NCBI GenBank assembly: GCA_015075635.1
Contig: JABTUA010000001.1
Coordinates: 1 to 64,000 of the forward strand
DNA: 64,000 nucleotides
From: Polyangiaceae bacterium
GTDB taxonomy: Bacteria > Myxococcota_A > Polyangia > Polyangiales > Polyangiaceae
Direction of reading: 5' to 3'
How positions within the stretch are numbered: the stretch's first letter is position 1; the number at the start of each line of letters is the position of its first letter. Position numbers and translations under genes: made by a program. This document shows positions 51,813-62,310 of the stretch, one piece after another. The notes under the pieces were generated by a model, which worked only from the letters and a program-made list of their open reading frames with translations, made no database searches and was not told where the DNA came from.

Positions 51813-52586
51813 TCAGCGCGTCTTCAACAGCCGGTGGATGTGCCGGCGCTCCCAATCCATCGCGCGCTCGTAGTGCCGGAACTCGCGCTCGCGCCGCGTG
51901 AACTCGGCGGAGTGCAGGAGCGCGCGGCCGCCTTCCTTCACGCTCGGGACCACGTGGTGCAAGAGCTCGTGGTAGACGATGTACGAGACGAAGTAGCGGG
52001 GCACCCAGTCCTTGTCGATGGCGGGGTGGACCCGGATCAAGCGCTCCGTCGCGCTGTAGCTGCCGAGCTTGATCGTCTTTCGTGGCCCACCCGCCGGGTG
52101 CGTGTGCTTGCCCCAGGTGATGAGCACGTCCGGCGGGGCCGACGAGCCCAGGTAGCGCTGGCTGACCTCGGTCAGGATCGCGTAGAGGTCGTGGACGCGA
52201 CCGCGGGGCCGGAGCGGCCCCCGCGCCGCCTGCACGGCTCGGATGCGATGGGCGTTCGACTCGATGAACGAGCCCACGATCTCGGAGGCGTCGCGGTCAC
52301 CGTCCACCACGTAGCGAACCAGGGCGTCCACTACCCGCTCGGAGGCGTCCAGGAACATCATGTGAACCCGGACCTTGAGCACGCCGTTGACCTGAGTGCG
52401 GGTCACCATCCGGCGCCGGTTGTCGGTGACCGAGAGCTGAACCAGGCCGCCGAAGGCCAGGTTCAGGCGCCGCTCGAGGGCCTGGCGCGCCCCCTCGTGG
52501 ACGAAGATCTGCGGTCCGGTTCCGCTGAAGCGCAGCGGCAGCTCGACTTGCTGCGGGTGTGGGATGCGCACCGCCGAGGGAGCCAT
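51813..52586 (-). CDS. SprT-like zinc metalloprotein
   Basis: A 257-residue protein from ATG 52586. The motif YHELLHHVVPS (H-E-L-L-H) plus HSAEFTRREREFRHYERA provides the H-E-x-x-H and third ligand region of SprT/WSS1-like proteases. SprT-like enzymes cut DNA-protein crosslinks in some organisms, but bacterial members are poorly understood. An upstream GTG (52676) would add 30 residues without a signal. The N-terminal half (RQALERRLNLAFGGLVQLSV, TQVNGVLKVRVHMMFLDASE, VVDALVRYVVDGDRDASEIV) precedes the zinc site. It is convergent with the barrel gene and shares its strand with recA. Confidence 0.75.
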   Translation of the reverse strand: MAPSAVRIPHPQQVELPLRFSGTGPQIFVHEGARQALERRLNLAFGGLVQLSVTDNRRRMVTRTQVNGVLKVRVHMMFLDASERVVDALVRYVVDGDRDASEIVGSFIESNAHRIRAVQAARGPLRPRGRVHDLYAILTEVSQRYLGSSAPPDVLITWGKHTHPAGGPRKTIKLGSYSATERLIRVHPAIDKDWVPRYFVSYIVYHELLHHVVPSVKEGGRALLHSAEFTRREREFRHYERAMDWERRHIHRLLKTR

Positions 52587-52991
52587 GCGCGGCGCGTGCC
52601 CGACCGCCGGACGGCCCTTCGCGAGTCGCGCCGGAGCGACGATCCACGGAAAGCTCAGGGCACGACGGGCAGCCACAGATCACTCGGTAAGGGTCGCGAT
52701 CCGATGCGTCAAGGAACGGAAGTTTGGTCTTTGATTTCGAGCAATTGCACGGGGCGACGGACCCCGATTGCAGAGTCGTCCTAAGTACGCGCCGGGCTTC
52801 GGGATCCGGTCTGCCGAGCGGTCAACTCGGCCCGGATTCGCGTCGAGCCGTCCCCGGGTCGTCCGGACCTTTTCAACGGGTTATCCACAGCCTGTGGACG
52901 CACGCGGTCCCGCGGGACAGCCGGGGATGAAGCCCGGCGGCGGCGCGGCCCGTACCGTCGCGCCACCGCCGGCGGGGACTCTGGAGAGCTC
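52587..52991. promoter_or_regulatory. Intergenic region with a consensus DnaA box in a palindrome
   Basis: TTATCCACA at 52881-52889 is a perfect DnaA box. It overlaps the 15-bp palindrome TCCACAGCCTGTGGA (52884-52898). Only one full box was found, so this is not an origin by itself, but it may regulate nearby genes or titrate DnaA. No gene or terminator is otherwise supported in these 405 bp. Confidence 0.55.
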
Positions 52992-54146
52992 TCAGCTGGG
53001 GCGCTGCGCGACCGGGCGCTTCTGCGCGGGGCCGGGGGCCGCCTTGGAGCTGCCGTTGGCTCCCGCCTTCTCGTCGCCCTGGGTGTCGCCGCCGGCCGCG
53101 GCCGGTGCGTCGCCAATGAGCCGGCGCTTGACCCCGTGCAGCTCGAGCACCTTGGACTCGACCTTGGTCAAGAGCTCCGGGTGCTGCTCCAGGTAGGTCC
53201 GCGCCGTGTCGCGCCCCTGCCCGATGCGCTCGCCGTCGAGCGCGAACCAGGAGCCGCTCTTCTGCACGATGTTGGCGTCCGTGGCCATGTCGAGCACCTC
53301 CCCGGAGCGCGACACGCCCTGACCGTACAGGATGTCGAACTCGCACTCGCGGAACGGCGCCGCCATCTTGTTCTTCACGACCTTCACGCGGGTGCGGTTG
53401 CCGACCACCTGCATGTCCTTGCCGGGCTGGGTCGAGGCTTCCTTGATGGCGCCGATGCGGCGCACGTCGAGCCGCACCGAGGCGTAGAACTTGAGCGCGT
53501 TGCCGCCCGTGGTCGTCTCGGGGCTGCCGAACATGACCCCGATTTTCATGCGGATCTGGTTGGTGAAGAAGAACATGCAGTTCGAGCGCGACACCGAGCC
53601 GGTCAGCTTGCGCAACGCCTGGCTCATCAGCCGCGCCTGCAGTCCGACGTGGGAGTCGCCCATGTCGCCTTCGATCTCGGCCTTGGGCACCAGGGCCGCC
53701 ACCGAGTCCACCACCACCAGGTCGACCGCGCCGGAGCGCACCAGCATCTCCCCGATCTCCAACGCCTGCTCGCCGTAGTCGGGCTGGCTCACGAGCAGCT
53801 CGTCGGTCTTCACGCCGAGCTTCTTGGCGTAGTTGATGTCGAGGGCGTGCTCGGCGTCGATGAAGGCCGCGACACCACCCGCGCGCTGCACGTTGGCGAT
53901 GGCATGCAGGGTGAGGGTCGTCTTGCCGCTCGACTCCGGCCCGAAGATCTCCACGATGCGGCCGCGCGGATAGCCGCCGATGCCGAGCGCCACGTCGAGA
54001 CCCAGCGAGCCCGTCGGGATCACGGTGACGTCGCCGCCGATGGTCTCGCCTTCCTTCAGACGCATGATGGCGCCCTTGCCGAACTCCTTCTCGACGCCGG
54101 CAATTGCGAGCTCGAGCGCCTTGCTCTTCTCTTTCTGGTCCATCAT
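52992..54146 (-). CDS. recA: Recombinase RecA
   Basis: A 384-residue RecA. Walker [10 protein letters not shown] (about 69-77), [20 protein letters not shown], Walker [21 protein letters not shown], loop L1 [20 protein letters not shown] and loop L2 [20 protein letters not shown] with [19 protein letters not shown] are all intact. It catalyses homologous pairing and induces SOS by stimulating LexA cleavage. The start is one of two adjacent ATGs (54146/54143) after GGGAGG. The C-terminal tail ([20 protein letters not shown]) is acidic/Ala-rich and typical in being divergent. A LexA-like motif lies upstream at 54260. Confidence 0.97.
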   Translation of the reverse strand: MMDQKEKSKALELAIAGVEKEFGKGAIMRLKEGETIGGDVTVIPTGSLGLDVALGIGGYPRGRIVEIFGPESSGKTTLTLHAIANVQRAGGVAAFIDAEHALDINYAKKLGVKTDELLVSQPDYGEQALEIGEMLVRSGAVDLVVVDSVAALVPKAEIEGDMGDSHVGLQARLMSQALRKLTGSVSRSNCMFFFTNQIRMKIGVMFGSPETTTGGNALKFYASVRLDVRRIGAIKEASTQPGKDMQVVGNRTRVKVVKNKMAAPFRECEFDILYGQGVSRSGEVLDMATDANIVQKSGSWFALDGERIGQGRDTARTYLEQHPELLTKVESKVLELHGVKRRLIGDAPAAAGGDTQGDEKAGANGSSKAAPGPAQKRPVAQRPS

Positions 54147-54259
54147 CACGCCTCCCGAAACCTGGTCTCTTCGAACACGACTCCGTGCGGTTGGGAGCCT
54201 GAAGACTCCCACCGACGGGTGGTCTCGGCACCGCGCCGAGCATCGATGTCCGACAGATA

Positions 54260-54276
54260 CTGTGCGGCTGTTCAGA
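54260..54276. promoter_or_regulatory. Possible LexA-type operator upstream of recA
   Basis: CTGTGCGGCTGTTCAGA agrees at about 14 of 17 positions with the myxobacterial LexA consensus as I remember it (CTRHAMRYBYGTTCAGS). It lies 114 bp upstream of the recA start. The match is imperfect and the consensus is from memory. Confidence 0.3.
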
Positions 54277-54339
54277 TGTCAACTGATCGGCGCGCTCGGT
54301 CGGACGTTGCCTGTCCCGCGGCGCGAAATTCGCAGAAAT

Positions 54340-54798
54340 TCAGGGCGAGCAGCTCTGCCCGTAGGCTGGCTCGGGGCACTTCAGGTAGGCGAGCAGCGTC
54401 GCCTTTTGCTCCGCCGAGAGCGGCTCCACCGGCCCGCCCTCGAGGTTTCCGCAGAACGTGCCACCCGCAGCGCAATACGGCATGAAGTCGCTCTTCACGG
54501 CCTTGTACGCCGTCTCGTAGAGCGGTCCTCCGTAGTCGCGGAGCAAGTCGTTCCAGGTCAATAGCGGGAAGGGCGCGCCGTTCTTCTGCGGCGTCTGGTG
54601 GCAGCGCTGGCAGCGGGCCGCGAGGATCTTCTCGATCCCGCAGGGCAGCTCCGCGCTCGGGTCGGGCTCCAGGTTGCAGCTCGACCCGGCGTCGGGGATC
54701 GGCCCTGGCCCCACCCGGTCGATCTCCGGATCGTGCTCGGCGCACGCGGCGAACCCCGCGAGAGCCGCCACCATCCAGAGCCGCATCCCGCGGAGCAT
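54340..54798 (-). CDS. Lipoprotein with a single c-type haem motif
   Basis: A 152-residue lipoprotein. MLRGMRLWMVAALAGFAACA gives lipobox Gly-Phe-Ala-Ala-Cys. CQRCH (about residue 63) is a C-x-x-C-H haem attachment site, followed by LSAEQKATLLAYLKCPEPAY, similar to the C-terminal helix of small cytochrome c domains. A possible axial Met is at FMPYC. Many myxobacterial lipoproteins share this layout, often as electron carriers or haem-binding surface proteins. Lone gene between recA and the kinase, same strand. Confidence 0.72.
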   Translation of the reverse strand: MLRGMRLWMVAALAGFAACAEHDPEIDRVGPGPIPDAGSSCNLEPDPSAELPCGIEKILAARCQRCHQTPQKNGAPFPLLTWNDLLRDYGGPLYETAYKAVKSDFMPYCAAGGTFCGNLEGGPVEPLSAEQKATLLAYLKCPEPAYGQSCSP

Positions 54799-54856
54799 GG
54801 GGCGACGCCTCGCACCTTGTCAACGGCGCGTCAGGAGCTGCCCATTGGGCGGGACG

Positions 54857-56176
<1,320 letters not shown>

Positions 56177-56257
56177 GCCCCGAATTTCATCGGAGCGGAC
56201 GCCTCGCGGCCAACATCTCCGTGCGGGCGCAGGTGCGCCGAGCCCACGACGGCGGAG

Positions 56258-57400
56258 TCAGCCCTTCTTCACCGCGCCGGCCAGCTGCTGCTGCTGCTGC
56301 TGGAGGTACTGCGCGACGGCCCGCGAGCGCTCGATGGCGAACTGCTTCACCTCGCGGTTGGAGGAGCCGGCCAGCGCGTTCAAGAGCTTCGTCACCTTGT
56401 CGAGCTGGCGGGCCTGGAACAGGGCCTCGAAGTAGTTGTTGGCGAGGCGTACGTCGCCCATCATCGAGTTCTCGTGCTTCGAGAGCAGGCCGATCACCTC
56501 GTCCAGCTTGCCCGCCTGGCCGTACAGCGCGGAGAGCGAGATCAGCGCGAGAGAGTCCTTCTCGTTGCGCGCGACGGCCTTCTTGGCCAGCTCGAGCGCC
56601 TTGTCGCGCGTGCTCTCTTCACCCGAGTAGAAGCCCTGTAGCGCGACGTAGGGCGCCGCCGAACGCTTGTGCGTCTCGGCGTCCGCCAGCTTGGTCACGG
56701 CCTCGAGCGCCGCGTCCTCGTTCTCGTTCTCGCGCACGTGCGCGAACAGGTACGCCCAGGCGTCCACGCAGCCGCTGTCCACGGTGATGGCGCGCTCGAT
56801 CCACTCGCGCTCGGCGGCCTTGTCGCCTTTGCCCTTCATCACCTTGGCCAGGTGCAACGCCGGGTAAGGGTTGTCGGCCGCCAGGTTCTGCGCGCCCTTC
56901 AGCGTGCCCTCGGCCTTGTCCCACTTCTCCTGCTGCATCTGCGCGACGCCGAGCCCGAGCCAGTCCTCCCCGGTGCCCCCGGAGGCGACGACCTTCGCGA
57001 GCACCTTCTCGGCGCGATCGAAGCGGTTGTACTTCATCAGCTCCTGCGCCAGCAGCCGTCCGCGGTTCAGGTCGTCCTTGTTCTCGCTCCAGTGCTTCTC
57101 GAGCCCCGAGAGCAGATCCTCGAGCCCGATGGCGATGGGGCGACCTTCCGCGTCCTGCACCTGAACGGCCGGGCCGTTGAAGCCGAGCAGCTTCCACATC
57201 TGCTCGAGCTCCATGGCAACGGGGCCCTTCTTGATCGACTCGACCAGCTCGTCCGTCGGCTTGGACAGAGGCAGCACGATCAAGGCGTTGCCCGGCACGC
57301 CGCCGGGGAACGCGCTCACCGGCGCGACGATGGCAGCGCCGCCTTGGAGCTGCAGGTTGGTGGGTTGTTCGCCGCCGCCGGGCAGATTGGGCTGAGTCAT
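56258..57400 (-). CDS. TPR protein
   Basis: A 380-residue cytoplasmic protein with an AGAGGTG ribosome binding site before ATG 57400. After a Gly/Pro-rich start, several TPR-like helix pairs follow: QELMKYNRFDRAEKVLAKVV, GLGVAQMQQEKWDKAEGTLK, AADNPYPALHLAKVMKGKGD, WIERAITVDSGCVDAWAYLF, VTKLADAETHKRSAAPYVAL and LISLSALYGQAGKLDEVIGL. It ends in a Gln run (QQQQQQ) that could be a flexible tail. TPRs mediate protein contacts; partner unknown. It starts 155 bp from the divergent barrel gene at 57556. Confidence 0.82.
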   Translation of the reverse strand: MTQPNLPGGGEQPTNLQLQGGAAIVAPVSAFPGGVPGNALIVLPLSKPTDELVESIKKGPVAMELEQMWKLLGFNGPAVQVQDAEGRPIAIGLEDLLSGLEKHWSENKDDLNRGRLLAQELMKYNRFDRAEKVLAKVVASGGTGEDWLGLGVAQMQQEKWDKAEGTLKGAQNLAADNPYPALHLAKVMKGKGDKAAEREWIERAITVDSGCVDAWAYLFAHVRENENEDAALEAVTKLADAETHKRSAAPYVALQGFYSGEESTRDKALELAKKAVARNEKDSLALISLSALYGQAGKLDEVIGLLSKHENSMMGDVRLANNYFEALFQARQLDKVTKLLNALAGSSNREVKQFAIERSRAVAQYLQQQQQQLAGAVKKG

Positions 57401-57555
57401 GGAAACACCTCTTTGGGGGCCCGCGCGCGCGCGAGCCGAGCCGCGGCAAACGCCGGCAGGCTCCCCGGTTCGGGGGGGCGGAAGCTAGCAGTGGGCGCCG
57501 TGCCGGGCAACGGGGCTCGACATCGCCGCCGGGTCCGGTAAGAACCAGGTTCGGG

Positions 57556-58071
57556 ATGCGGAAAACGGCCGTCTTCACCTGCGCTCTGGCAACGACGCTC
57601 TCTGCGGTCGCGAGACCGGCGCACGCCGACGAGATGGTGATCAAGCAGCCGGGCCGCCACCCGGACTACAGCTTCGAGGCCGAGCCCCACGTCTTCTTCG
57701 GCTTCGACCCGCCCGGGGCGAAGGCCGGCAAGGGCTATGGTCCAGGCTTCCGCGGCACCATCGAGCTCGTCGACAACGGCTTCATCAAGAAGATCAACAA
57801 CACCGTCGGCCTCGGCTTCGGCTTCGACTGGATCGCGTTCGAGAGCAAGCACCAAGCGGTCTGGGTGCCCATCGTCATGCAGTGGAACTTCTGGCTGAGC
57901 CGTAGCTGGAGCGTGTTCGGCGAGCCAGGCGGCGGGCTTTGGCTGGGCAACGCCAAGGGCGTCCGGCCGGCGATGTACGGGGGCGCGCGCTTCCACTTCA
58001 GCGACAAGATCGCGCTGACCGCGCGCGTCGGTTTCCCTGCCTTGAGCCTGGGAGCGTCCTTCGCGTTCTGA
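57556..58071 (+). CDS. Predicted outer-membrane beta-barrel protein
   Basis: A 171-residue protein with signal (TAVFTCALATTLSAVARPAHA). Strands alternate (SFEAEPHVFFGFDPPG, FRGTIELVDNGFIKK, TVGLGFGFDWIAFESKHQAV, VPIVMQWNFWLSRSWSVFGE, ARFHFSDKIALTARVGFPA) and it ends in LSLGASFAF, the typical final aromatic of outer-membrane barrels. An AGGTTCGGG site precedes the ATG. About eight strands, so a small OmpA/OmpW-like barrel. It lies 80 bp upstream of rseP. Confidence 0.72.
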   Translation: MRKTAVFTCALATTLSAVARPAHADEMVIKQPGRHPDYSFEAEPHVFFGFDPPGAKAGKGYGPGFRGTIELVDNGFIKKINNTVGLGFGFDWIAFESKHQAVWVPIVMQWNFWLSRSWSVFGEPGGGLWLGNAKGVRPAMYGGARFHFSDKIALTARVGFPALSLGASFAF

Positions 58072-58151
58072 GCCTCCCCGCTGGAGAAATCCCCGAGCGC
58101 CCCGAGTCCCACATGGCAGGCCGAGGCCGGGGAGGCTATAGAAAAGCCTAG

Positions 58152-59165
58152 GTGACCATCCTCGTCAGCATTCTCGGCCTCGCCCTCCTGATGGTGATCC
58201 ACGAAGGCGGCCACCTCCTCGCTGCACGCGCGTTCGGGATGCGCGTCATCCGCTTCAGCATCGGCTTCGGACCGGCGCTCTGGCGGCACCAGCCCAAAGG
58301 CAGCGACACGGTCTACCAGGTCGCGCTGATCCCGTTCTTGGCCTACGTGCAGATCGCGGGGATGAACCCGCTGGAGGAGGTCGATCCCGACGACAAGGGC
58401 AGCTACGCCAACGCCTCGTTGGTCGGACGCATCTCGGCCATCGTAGCCGGTCCGCTCGCCAACTACCTGTTCGCCTCGGTGTTCTTCTTCGTCGCGTTCC
58501 TGATCGGCGGCGAGGCTACGAAGGTGCAGGTGATGAAGGACGGAGCCGCCGAGCGCGCCGGACTCGCGAACGGAGACAAGGTGCTCAGCATCGACGGCAC
58601 CAAGATCGAACGCTGGGAGCAGATCCCGGAGATGGTGCTGCCCCGCGCGAACAAGAAGATGAGCATCGTCGTCCAGCGCGGCGCCGAGCAGAAGACCATC
58701 GAGGTCGTGCCCGAGCCCAAGGCCAAGGGTGGCGGCGGGCAGATCGGCGTGCGGCCCGTCTCCGCGGTCCCTGCCCTGGGCGTGAAGGAGGCGGCCGTGG
58801 AGTCGATCGTCCACCCGGCGAAGGTGGTGGAGGCCCTGGTGGTCGGGCTCGGGCGCATGATCACCGGACGCGAAAAGCCCGAGGTGTCCGGCCCGGTCGG
58901 CATCGTCAAAGAGACGAGTCGGGCGGCGGAGCAGGGGCCCGCGGAGTACCTGTTCTTGCTCGGCCTGCTCAGCGCCTATCTCGGCGGCTTCAACCTCCTG
59001 CCTTTCCCGGCCCTCGACGGCGGCCGGCTCATGTTCCTCTCGTACGAGGCCGTGACGCGGCGGCGGCCGAACGCGAAGATCGAGGCACACGTCCACGCGG
59101 TTGGCCTCTTGATGCTGCTGGCGCTGATCGCGGTGGTCAGCGTCTTCGACATACGTGGCAAGTGA
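58152..59165 (+). CDS. rseP: Site-2 protease RseP family (intramembrane metalloprotease)
   Basis: A 337-residue protein from a GTG start. HEGGHLLAA (residues 17-25) is the intramembrane zinc motif, and NLLPFPALDGGRLMF near residue 285 provides the third ligand Asp. In between lies a single PDZ domain (GAAERAGLANGDKVLSIDGT) and typical segments NASLVGRISAIVAGPLANYL and VSGPVGIVKET. E. coli RseP has two PDZ domains; single-PDZ members are common outside gamma-proteobacteria. It cleaves membrane anti-sigma factors or remnant signal peptides. It overlaps lpxC by GTGA. Confidence 0.93.
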   Translation: MTILVSILGLALLMVIHEGGHLLAARAFGMRVIRFSIGFGPALWRHQPKGSDTVYQVALIPFLAYVQIAGMNPLEEVDPDDKGSYANASLVGRISAIVAGPLANYLFASVFFFVAFLIGGEATKVQVMKDGAAERAGLANGDKVLSIDGTKIERWEQIPEMVLPRANKKMSIVVQRGAEQKTIEVVPEPKAKGGGGQIGVRPVSAVPALGVKEAAVESIVHPAKVVEALVVGLGRMITGREKPEVSGPVGIVKETSRAAEQGPAEYLFLLGLLSAYLGGFNLLPFPALDGGRLMFLSYEAVTRRRPNAKIEAHVHAVGLLMLLALIAVVSVFDIRGK

Positions 59166-59965
59166 GCTACGTCGAGCTCCACGGGCGGGGCTTGCACACG
59201 GGCGCCCGCACGAGCGTACGCTTCGACGCGCGACCCGGGCCACTGCTCTTCCGTCTCGGACTCGACGAGGCCAGTCTCGAGGAGCTGGTGCTGGTCCGCG
59301 CCGATCATGGCGTGTGCCTTCGGAGCGACCACGGCGAGCACTGCGTGGATCTCTGCGAGCACCTGCTCTCGGCTTTGGCGGGCCTGTCGATCCGCAGCGG
59401 CCTGGTGGTCAGCTTGCCCGGACCGGAGGTGCCGCTGCTCGACGGTGGGGCGCTCGAGCTCGGGCGAGCGCTGGCGACGCTCGGCCTCCAGCGCAGGCCG
59501 CCCCGGCTCGCGGTCGCGCGGGACGCCGAGCTCAGCGACGGGGCCAGCCGCTACCGGTTCGAGCCGGGGGACACACCGGCGCTCGAGGTCGTCGTCGACT
59601 TCGGCGCAGGCCTTCTCCAGCGCGCGGAGCACGGCGCGAGCGCCGAGCGGTATCTGACCGAGATCGCTCCGGCCCGCACCTTCGGCTTCGAGAGCGACGG
59701 CGAGGTGTTGCGGAGCCACGGGCGCGCGCGCCACGTCGATCCTGCCGCGGTCGCGGTGCTGGACGCCGAGGGGCGCGTGCTGCCGCCGGCGGCCCCGCTC
59801 GGCAAAGACGAGCTCGCGCGGCACAAGCTGCTCGATCTGATGGGCGACCTCTACCTGTACGGCGGGCCGCCTCGCGGGCGGGTGCGCGCCGAGCGCCCCG
59901 GGCACGCGGCCACCCACCGCGTCGTCGCGGCGGCGCTCGGGTCCGGCGTTCTGGCGCGAGTCTGA
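59162..59965 (+). CDS. lpxC: LpxC-family deacetylase, short form
   Basis: A 267-residue protein resembling UDP-3-O-acyl-GlcNAc deacetylase, the committed lipid A step. HGRGLHTGARTSVRF starts the domain. CEHLLSALAGL (E66/H67), ARTFGFESDGEVL, ARHKLLDLMGDLYLYGG (H221/D225) and PGHAATHRV (H248) are the zinc and catalytic residues, so the active site appears complete. It is about 40 residues shorter than E. coli LpxC and lacks some of the insert region, so the substrate could differ. It starts inside the rseP stop codon (GTGA), a strong sign of co-translation. Confidence 0.85.
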   Translation: MSYVELHGRGLHTGARTSVRFDARPGPLLFRLGLDEASLEELVLVRADHGVCLRSDHGEHCVDLCEHLLSALAGLSIRSGLVVSLPGPEVPLLDGGALELGRALATLGLQRRPPRLAVARDAELSDGASRYRFEPGDTPALEVVVDFGAGLLQRAEHGASAERYLTEIAPARTFGFESDGEVLRSHGRARHVDPAAVAVLDAEGRVLPPAAPLGKDELARHKLLDLMGDLYLYGGPPRGRVRAERPGHAATHRVVAAALGSGVLARV

Positions 59966-60036
59966 TCCCGCCAAGACTGCCCGGTCTGAGCCGCAAACTA
60001 CAAATGACCCCGACGAGGCGCTACGATCGCTGGACC

Positions 60037-60720
60037 ATGGCGCGGCGCGCTCTTGCCCTCTGTCTCGTCGCCTGCGCGCTCGTTGCGTGCTCGCAGCCGA
60101 AGGTGCCGCTCGCCGAGGGGCCCCGCGAGTACGCGCCGACTGACTACGAGATCGTGCTCGACCGCTGGACGCGCAGCGAAGAGCTGGTGACCGTCACCGA
60201 GATGGACAACGTGCTCAACGTCACCGCGACCTGGGAGTCGTGGGACTTCCGCTGGGCCTACGTAGTTCGCTACGCGGACGACTACCGCCTGACGGTGGAC
60301 CAGCGGCGAGCGCTGCTGGAGCGCTCGCTGGCCGAGAGCCGCTCCTCGCACACGTTCTACGTCGCGCTCTACGCTCAGCGGCACAAGTGGGGCGACTTGA
60401 AGGCGGACAGCCCGGCGTGGATCGTGCGACTGATCGACGACCAAGGCAGCGAGACGGCGCCCATCGAGATCGAAGCGATCAAGAAGCCGGGCGCCATCGA
60501 GCGCACCTACTTCCCCTACACCACCCCCTGGCGCAGCGCGTATCGCATCCGCTTCCCCCGAGCGCGCTCGGACGGGCGCTCGACGATCTCGCCGAGCGCG
60601 CGCTGGATCGGCCTGCGCTTCGCCGGTGCGCAAGGCAACCAGGCGCTGGTCTGGGAGATCGAAGGGGGCTCCGAGCGGGCGGTCAGCCAGCGAGGATCTC
60701 GAGCAGCGGCGGTACACTGA
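60037..60720 (+). CDS. Predicted lipoprotein of unknown function
   Basis: A 227-residue lipoprotein (MARRALALCLVACALVACSQ). The mature part is mixed alpha/beta with DYEIVLDRWTRSEELVTVTE, WRSAYRIRFPRARSDG and GNQALVWEIEG. No family recognised. It starts 72 bp after lpxC, and its last 38 bp overlap the convergent cNMP-binding-like gene. An upstream ATG (60004) would leave an 11-residue n-region extension, so 60037 is preferred because the signal then begins at once. Confidence 0.65.
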   Translation: MARRALALCLVACALVACSQPKVPLAEGPREYAPTDYEIVLDRWTRSEELVTVTEMDNVLNVTATWESWDFRWAYVVRYADDYRLTVDQRRALLERSLAESRSSHTFYVALYAQRHKWGDLKADSPAWIVRLIDDQGSETAPIEIEAIKKPGAIERTYFPYTTPWRSAYRIRFPRARSDGRSTISPSARWIGLRFAGAQGNQALVWEIEGGSERAVSQRGSRAAAVH

Positions 60721-62254
60721 GCATCAGCTCGTGCGCCGCGTGGCGCTCCGCGAACAGGAGCAGCGCGCCGCCGGCACCCGCCCGCGCGCCCATCGGCGCT
60801 TTGGACGCGGCCATCACGCTGGTCGCGAACAGAAACTCGCCGGGCCCGAGCTCGCCGACCACGTCCTCGCCGCTGGTCAGCTCGACCGTGCCACCGCCGA
60901 CGATGAACATGCCGGGCACCGGCTTCTGCGCCTCCACGATCTGCTCGCCGCTCATCACGGTCCGCACGTCGCAGCGGCTCGTGACCATCTGCCGCAGCGT
61001 GTCGTCGAGCCGCTCGCCGAGCGGCCCCATGCTGGCGCCGGCCAAGGCCTGAAACCGATCGGCGACCAGCCTGAGCTCGTCCGCGACCCAGGGGCAGGCG
61101 GAGGTCGCGTGCTCGAGCGCTGCCCGGTCCCAGACCGCGATGCGCGTGTCGGTCTCACCGGCCACCACGCGCAGCGAGACGCTGTCCTCGAGCGTGCCGT
61201 GCGTGAACACGACCTCGCCGACCTGAGCGAAGGCGCAGGCCACGTCGGCGATCGAGGGCATGATGCTCGCCCAACCTTCGATGACCAGGGCGACCGCGAA
61301 CGCGCTCACCTCTTCGTCCACGTCCAGAGTTTCGACGCGCGCGGTCCGCACGAGCTCGGCCTGCCCCTCGGGGGGCAAGTCCTGTAGGCCCGCCACGTCT
61401 GCGAGCTTCACGCCGCCGATGCGGGGCTCGTCCTCCGGGCCAGCGGGCTCGGTGGTGGCGGGCGCGAGCTCCGCCGGCGCGGTGGGACCCGCAGCGGCCG
61501 CCAGGAGCGCCGCGATGTCCGGCTCGCCGCCCTCCGGCGGAAGCTCCGAGAACGGCGGCGGCGCTGGCACCGAAGGCGCCGCGTCCAGGTGCGACAGGTC
61601 GCCGATGATGTCTGCTTCGGTCGCCGACACCGTCGGCATGGAGTCCGGCACGACCTCGGGCTCGTGGGGGGCGGGCACGACCGTCTGCGCCTCGAACACC
61701 TGCGCCGGCACGTCGAGGCGCGCGGCACCCGGTGGACCCGGCAGGTTCGGCGGCGGAGGTGCGGAGGTCGCTTTGGGCAACGACGAAGGCGGCGGCGGCG
61801 GCCTCACCCGGCGCTTCTTCGGCTCGGCCGGCGTGGTCGGGAGCGCCACCGGCGGCGGCGGCGGCGGCGTGGCGGGCGGCAGCAGGTTGGCCGGCGACAC
61901 GATGTCGGTGCTCTCGTTCTCGTCGTCGAACTCGATGTCGATGCTCTGGCGTCCGGTCTGCACCGTGGTGTCGAGCAGATCGTCGACGGCGCCGGAGTCG
62001 TCGACTGGCGGCGGCGGCGACGAGAACACGTCCGCGACGATGCGCTCCTCGACACCGGCGATCAGCGCGTTGAGCTCCATCGCCCGGGGGACGTGACCAA
62101 CCTCCATGGCGGACTCCACCGCGCGGCGCAGCCACAGCACCGCGTCGGGCTTGGCCCCCCGGCGCCACTGCACAGCAGCCGTTTGGAGCGCCCACGCGAC
62201 GTCGTCGTCGTCGTTTTCGAGCGGCAGCGGGATGACGTCGTCCGGCGCGGACAT
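60683..62254 (-). CDS. Protein with cNMP-binding-like domains and a long Pro-rich linker
   Basis: A 523-residue protein. Residues 1-75 are helical, 75-290 Pro/Ala/Glu-rich and likely disordered, and the C-terminal half resembles two cyclic-nucleotide-binding folds. The last one (VMSGEQIVEAQKPVPGMFIV, GGGTVELTSGEDVVGELGPG, EFLFATSVMAASKAPMGARA, GGALLLFAERHAAHELMLSV) has the G-E-L/x-A-P-x-x-A/R type phosphate-binding cassette in altered form. No DNA-binding domain is present, so this is not a typical Crp. Its partner may be a protein. It lies 56 bp from the start of ftsK on the same strand. Confidence 0.72.
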   Translation of the reverse strand: MSAPDDVIPLPLENDDDDVAWALQTAAVQWRRGAKPDAVLWLRRAVESAMEVGHVPRAMELNALIAGVEERIVADVFSSPPPPVDDSGAVDDLLDTTVQTGRQSIDIEFDDENESTDIVSPANLLPPATPPPPPPVALPTTPAEPKKRRVRPPPPPSSLPKATSAPPPPNLPGPPGAARLDVPAQVFEAQTVVPAPHEPEVVPDSMPTVSATEADIIGDLSHLDAAPSVPAPPPFSELPPEGGEPDIAALLAAAAGPTAPAELAPATTEPAGPEDEPRIGGVKLADVAGLQDLPPEGQAELVRTARVETLDVDEEVSAFAVALVIEGWASIMPSIADVACAFAQVGEVVFTHGTLEDSVSLRVVAGETDTRIAVWDRAALEHATSACPWVADELRLVADRFQALAGASMGPLGERLDDTLRQMVTSRCDVRTVMSGEQIVEAQKPVPGMFIVGGGTVELTSGEDVVGELGPGEFLFATSVMAASKAPMGARAGAGGALLLFAERHAAHELMLSVPPLLEILAG

Positions 62255-62310
62255 CTATTGGCTCGGAATCATAGGCCGAGCGCGCCGCCGCCGGCAAAAC
62301 CCGGGCAATT

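Noticed and set aside
52881-52898. Replication origin
   Set aside because: Only one perfect DnaA box and no AT-rich region or box cluster; dnaA is not nearby.
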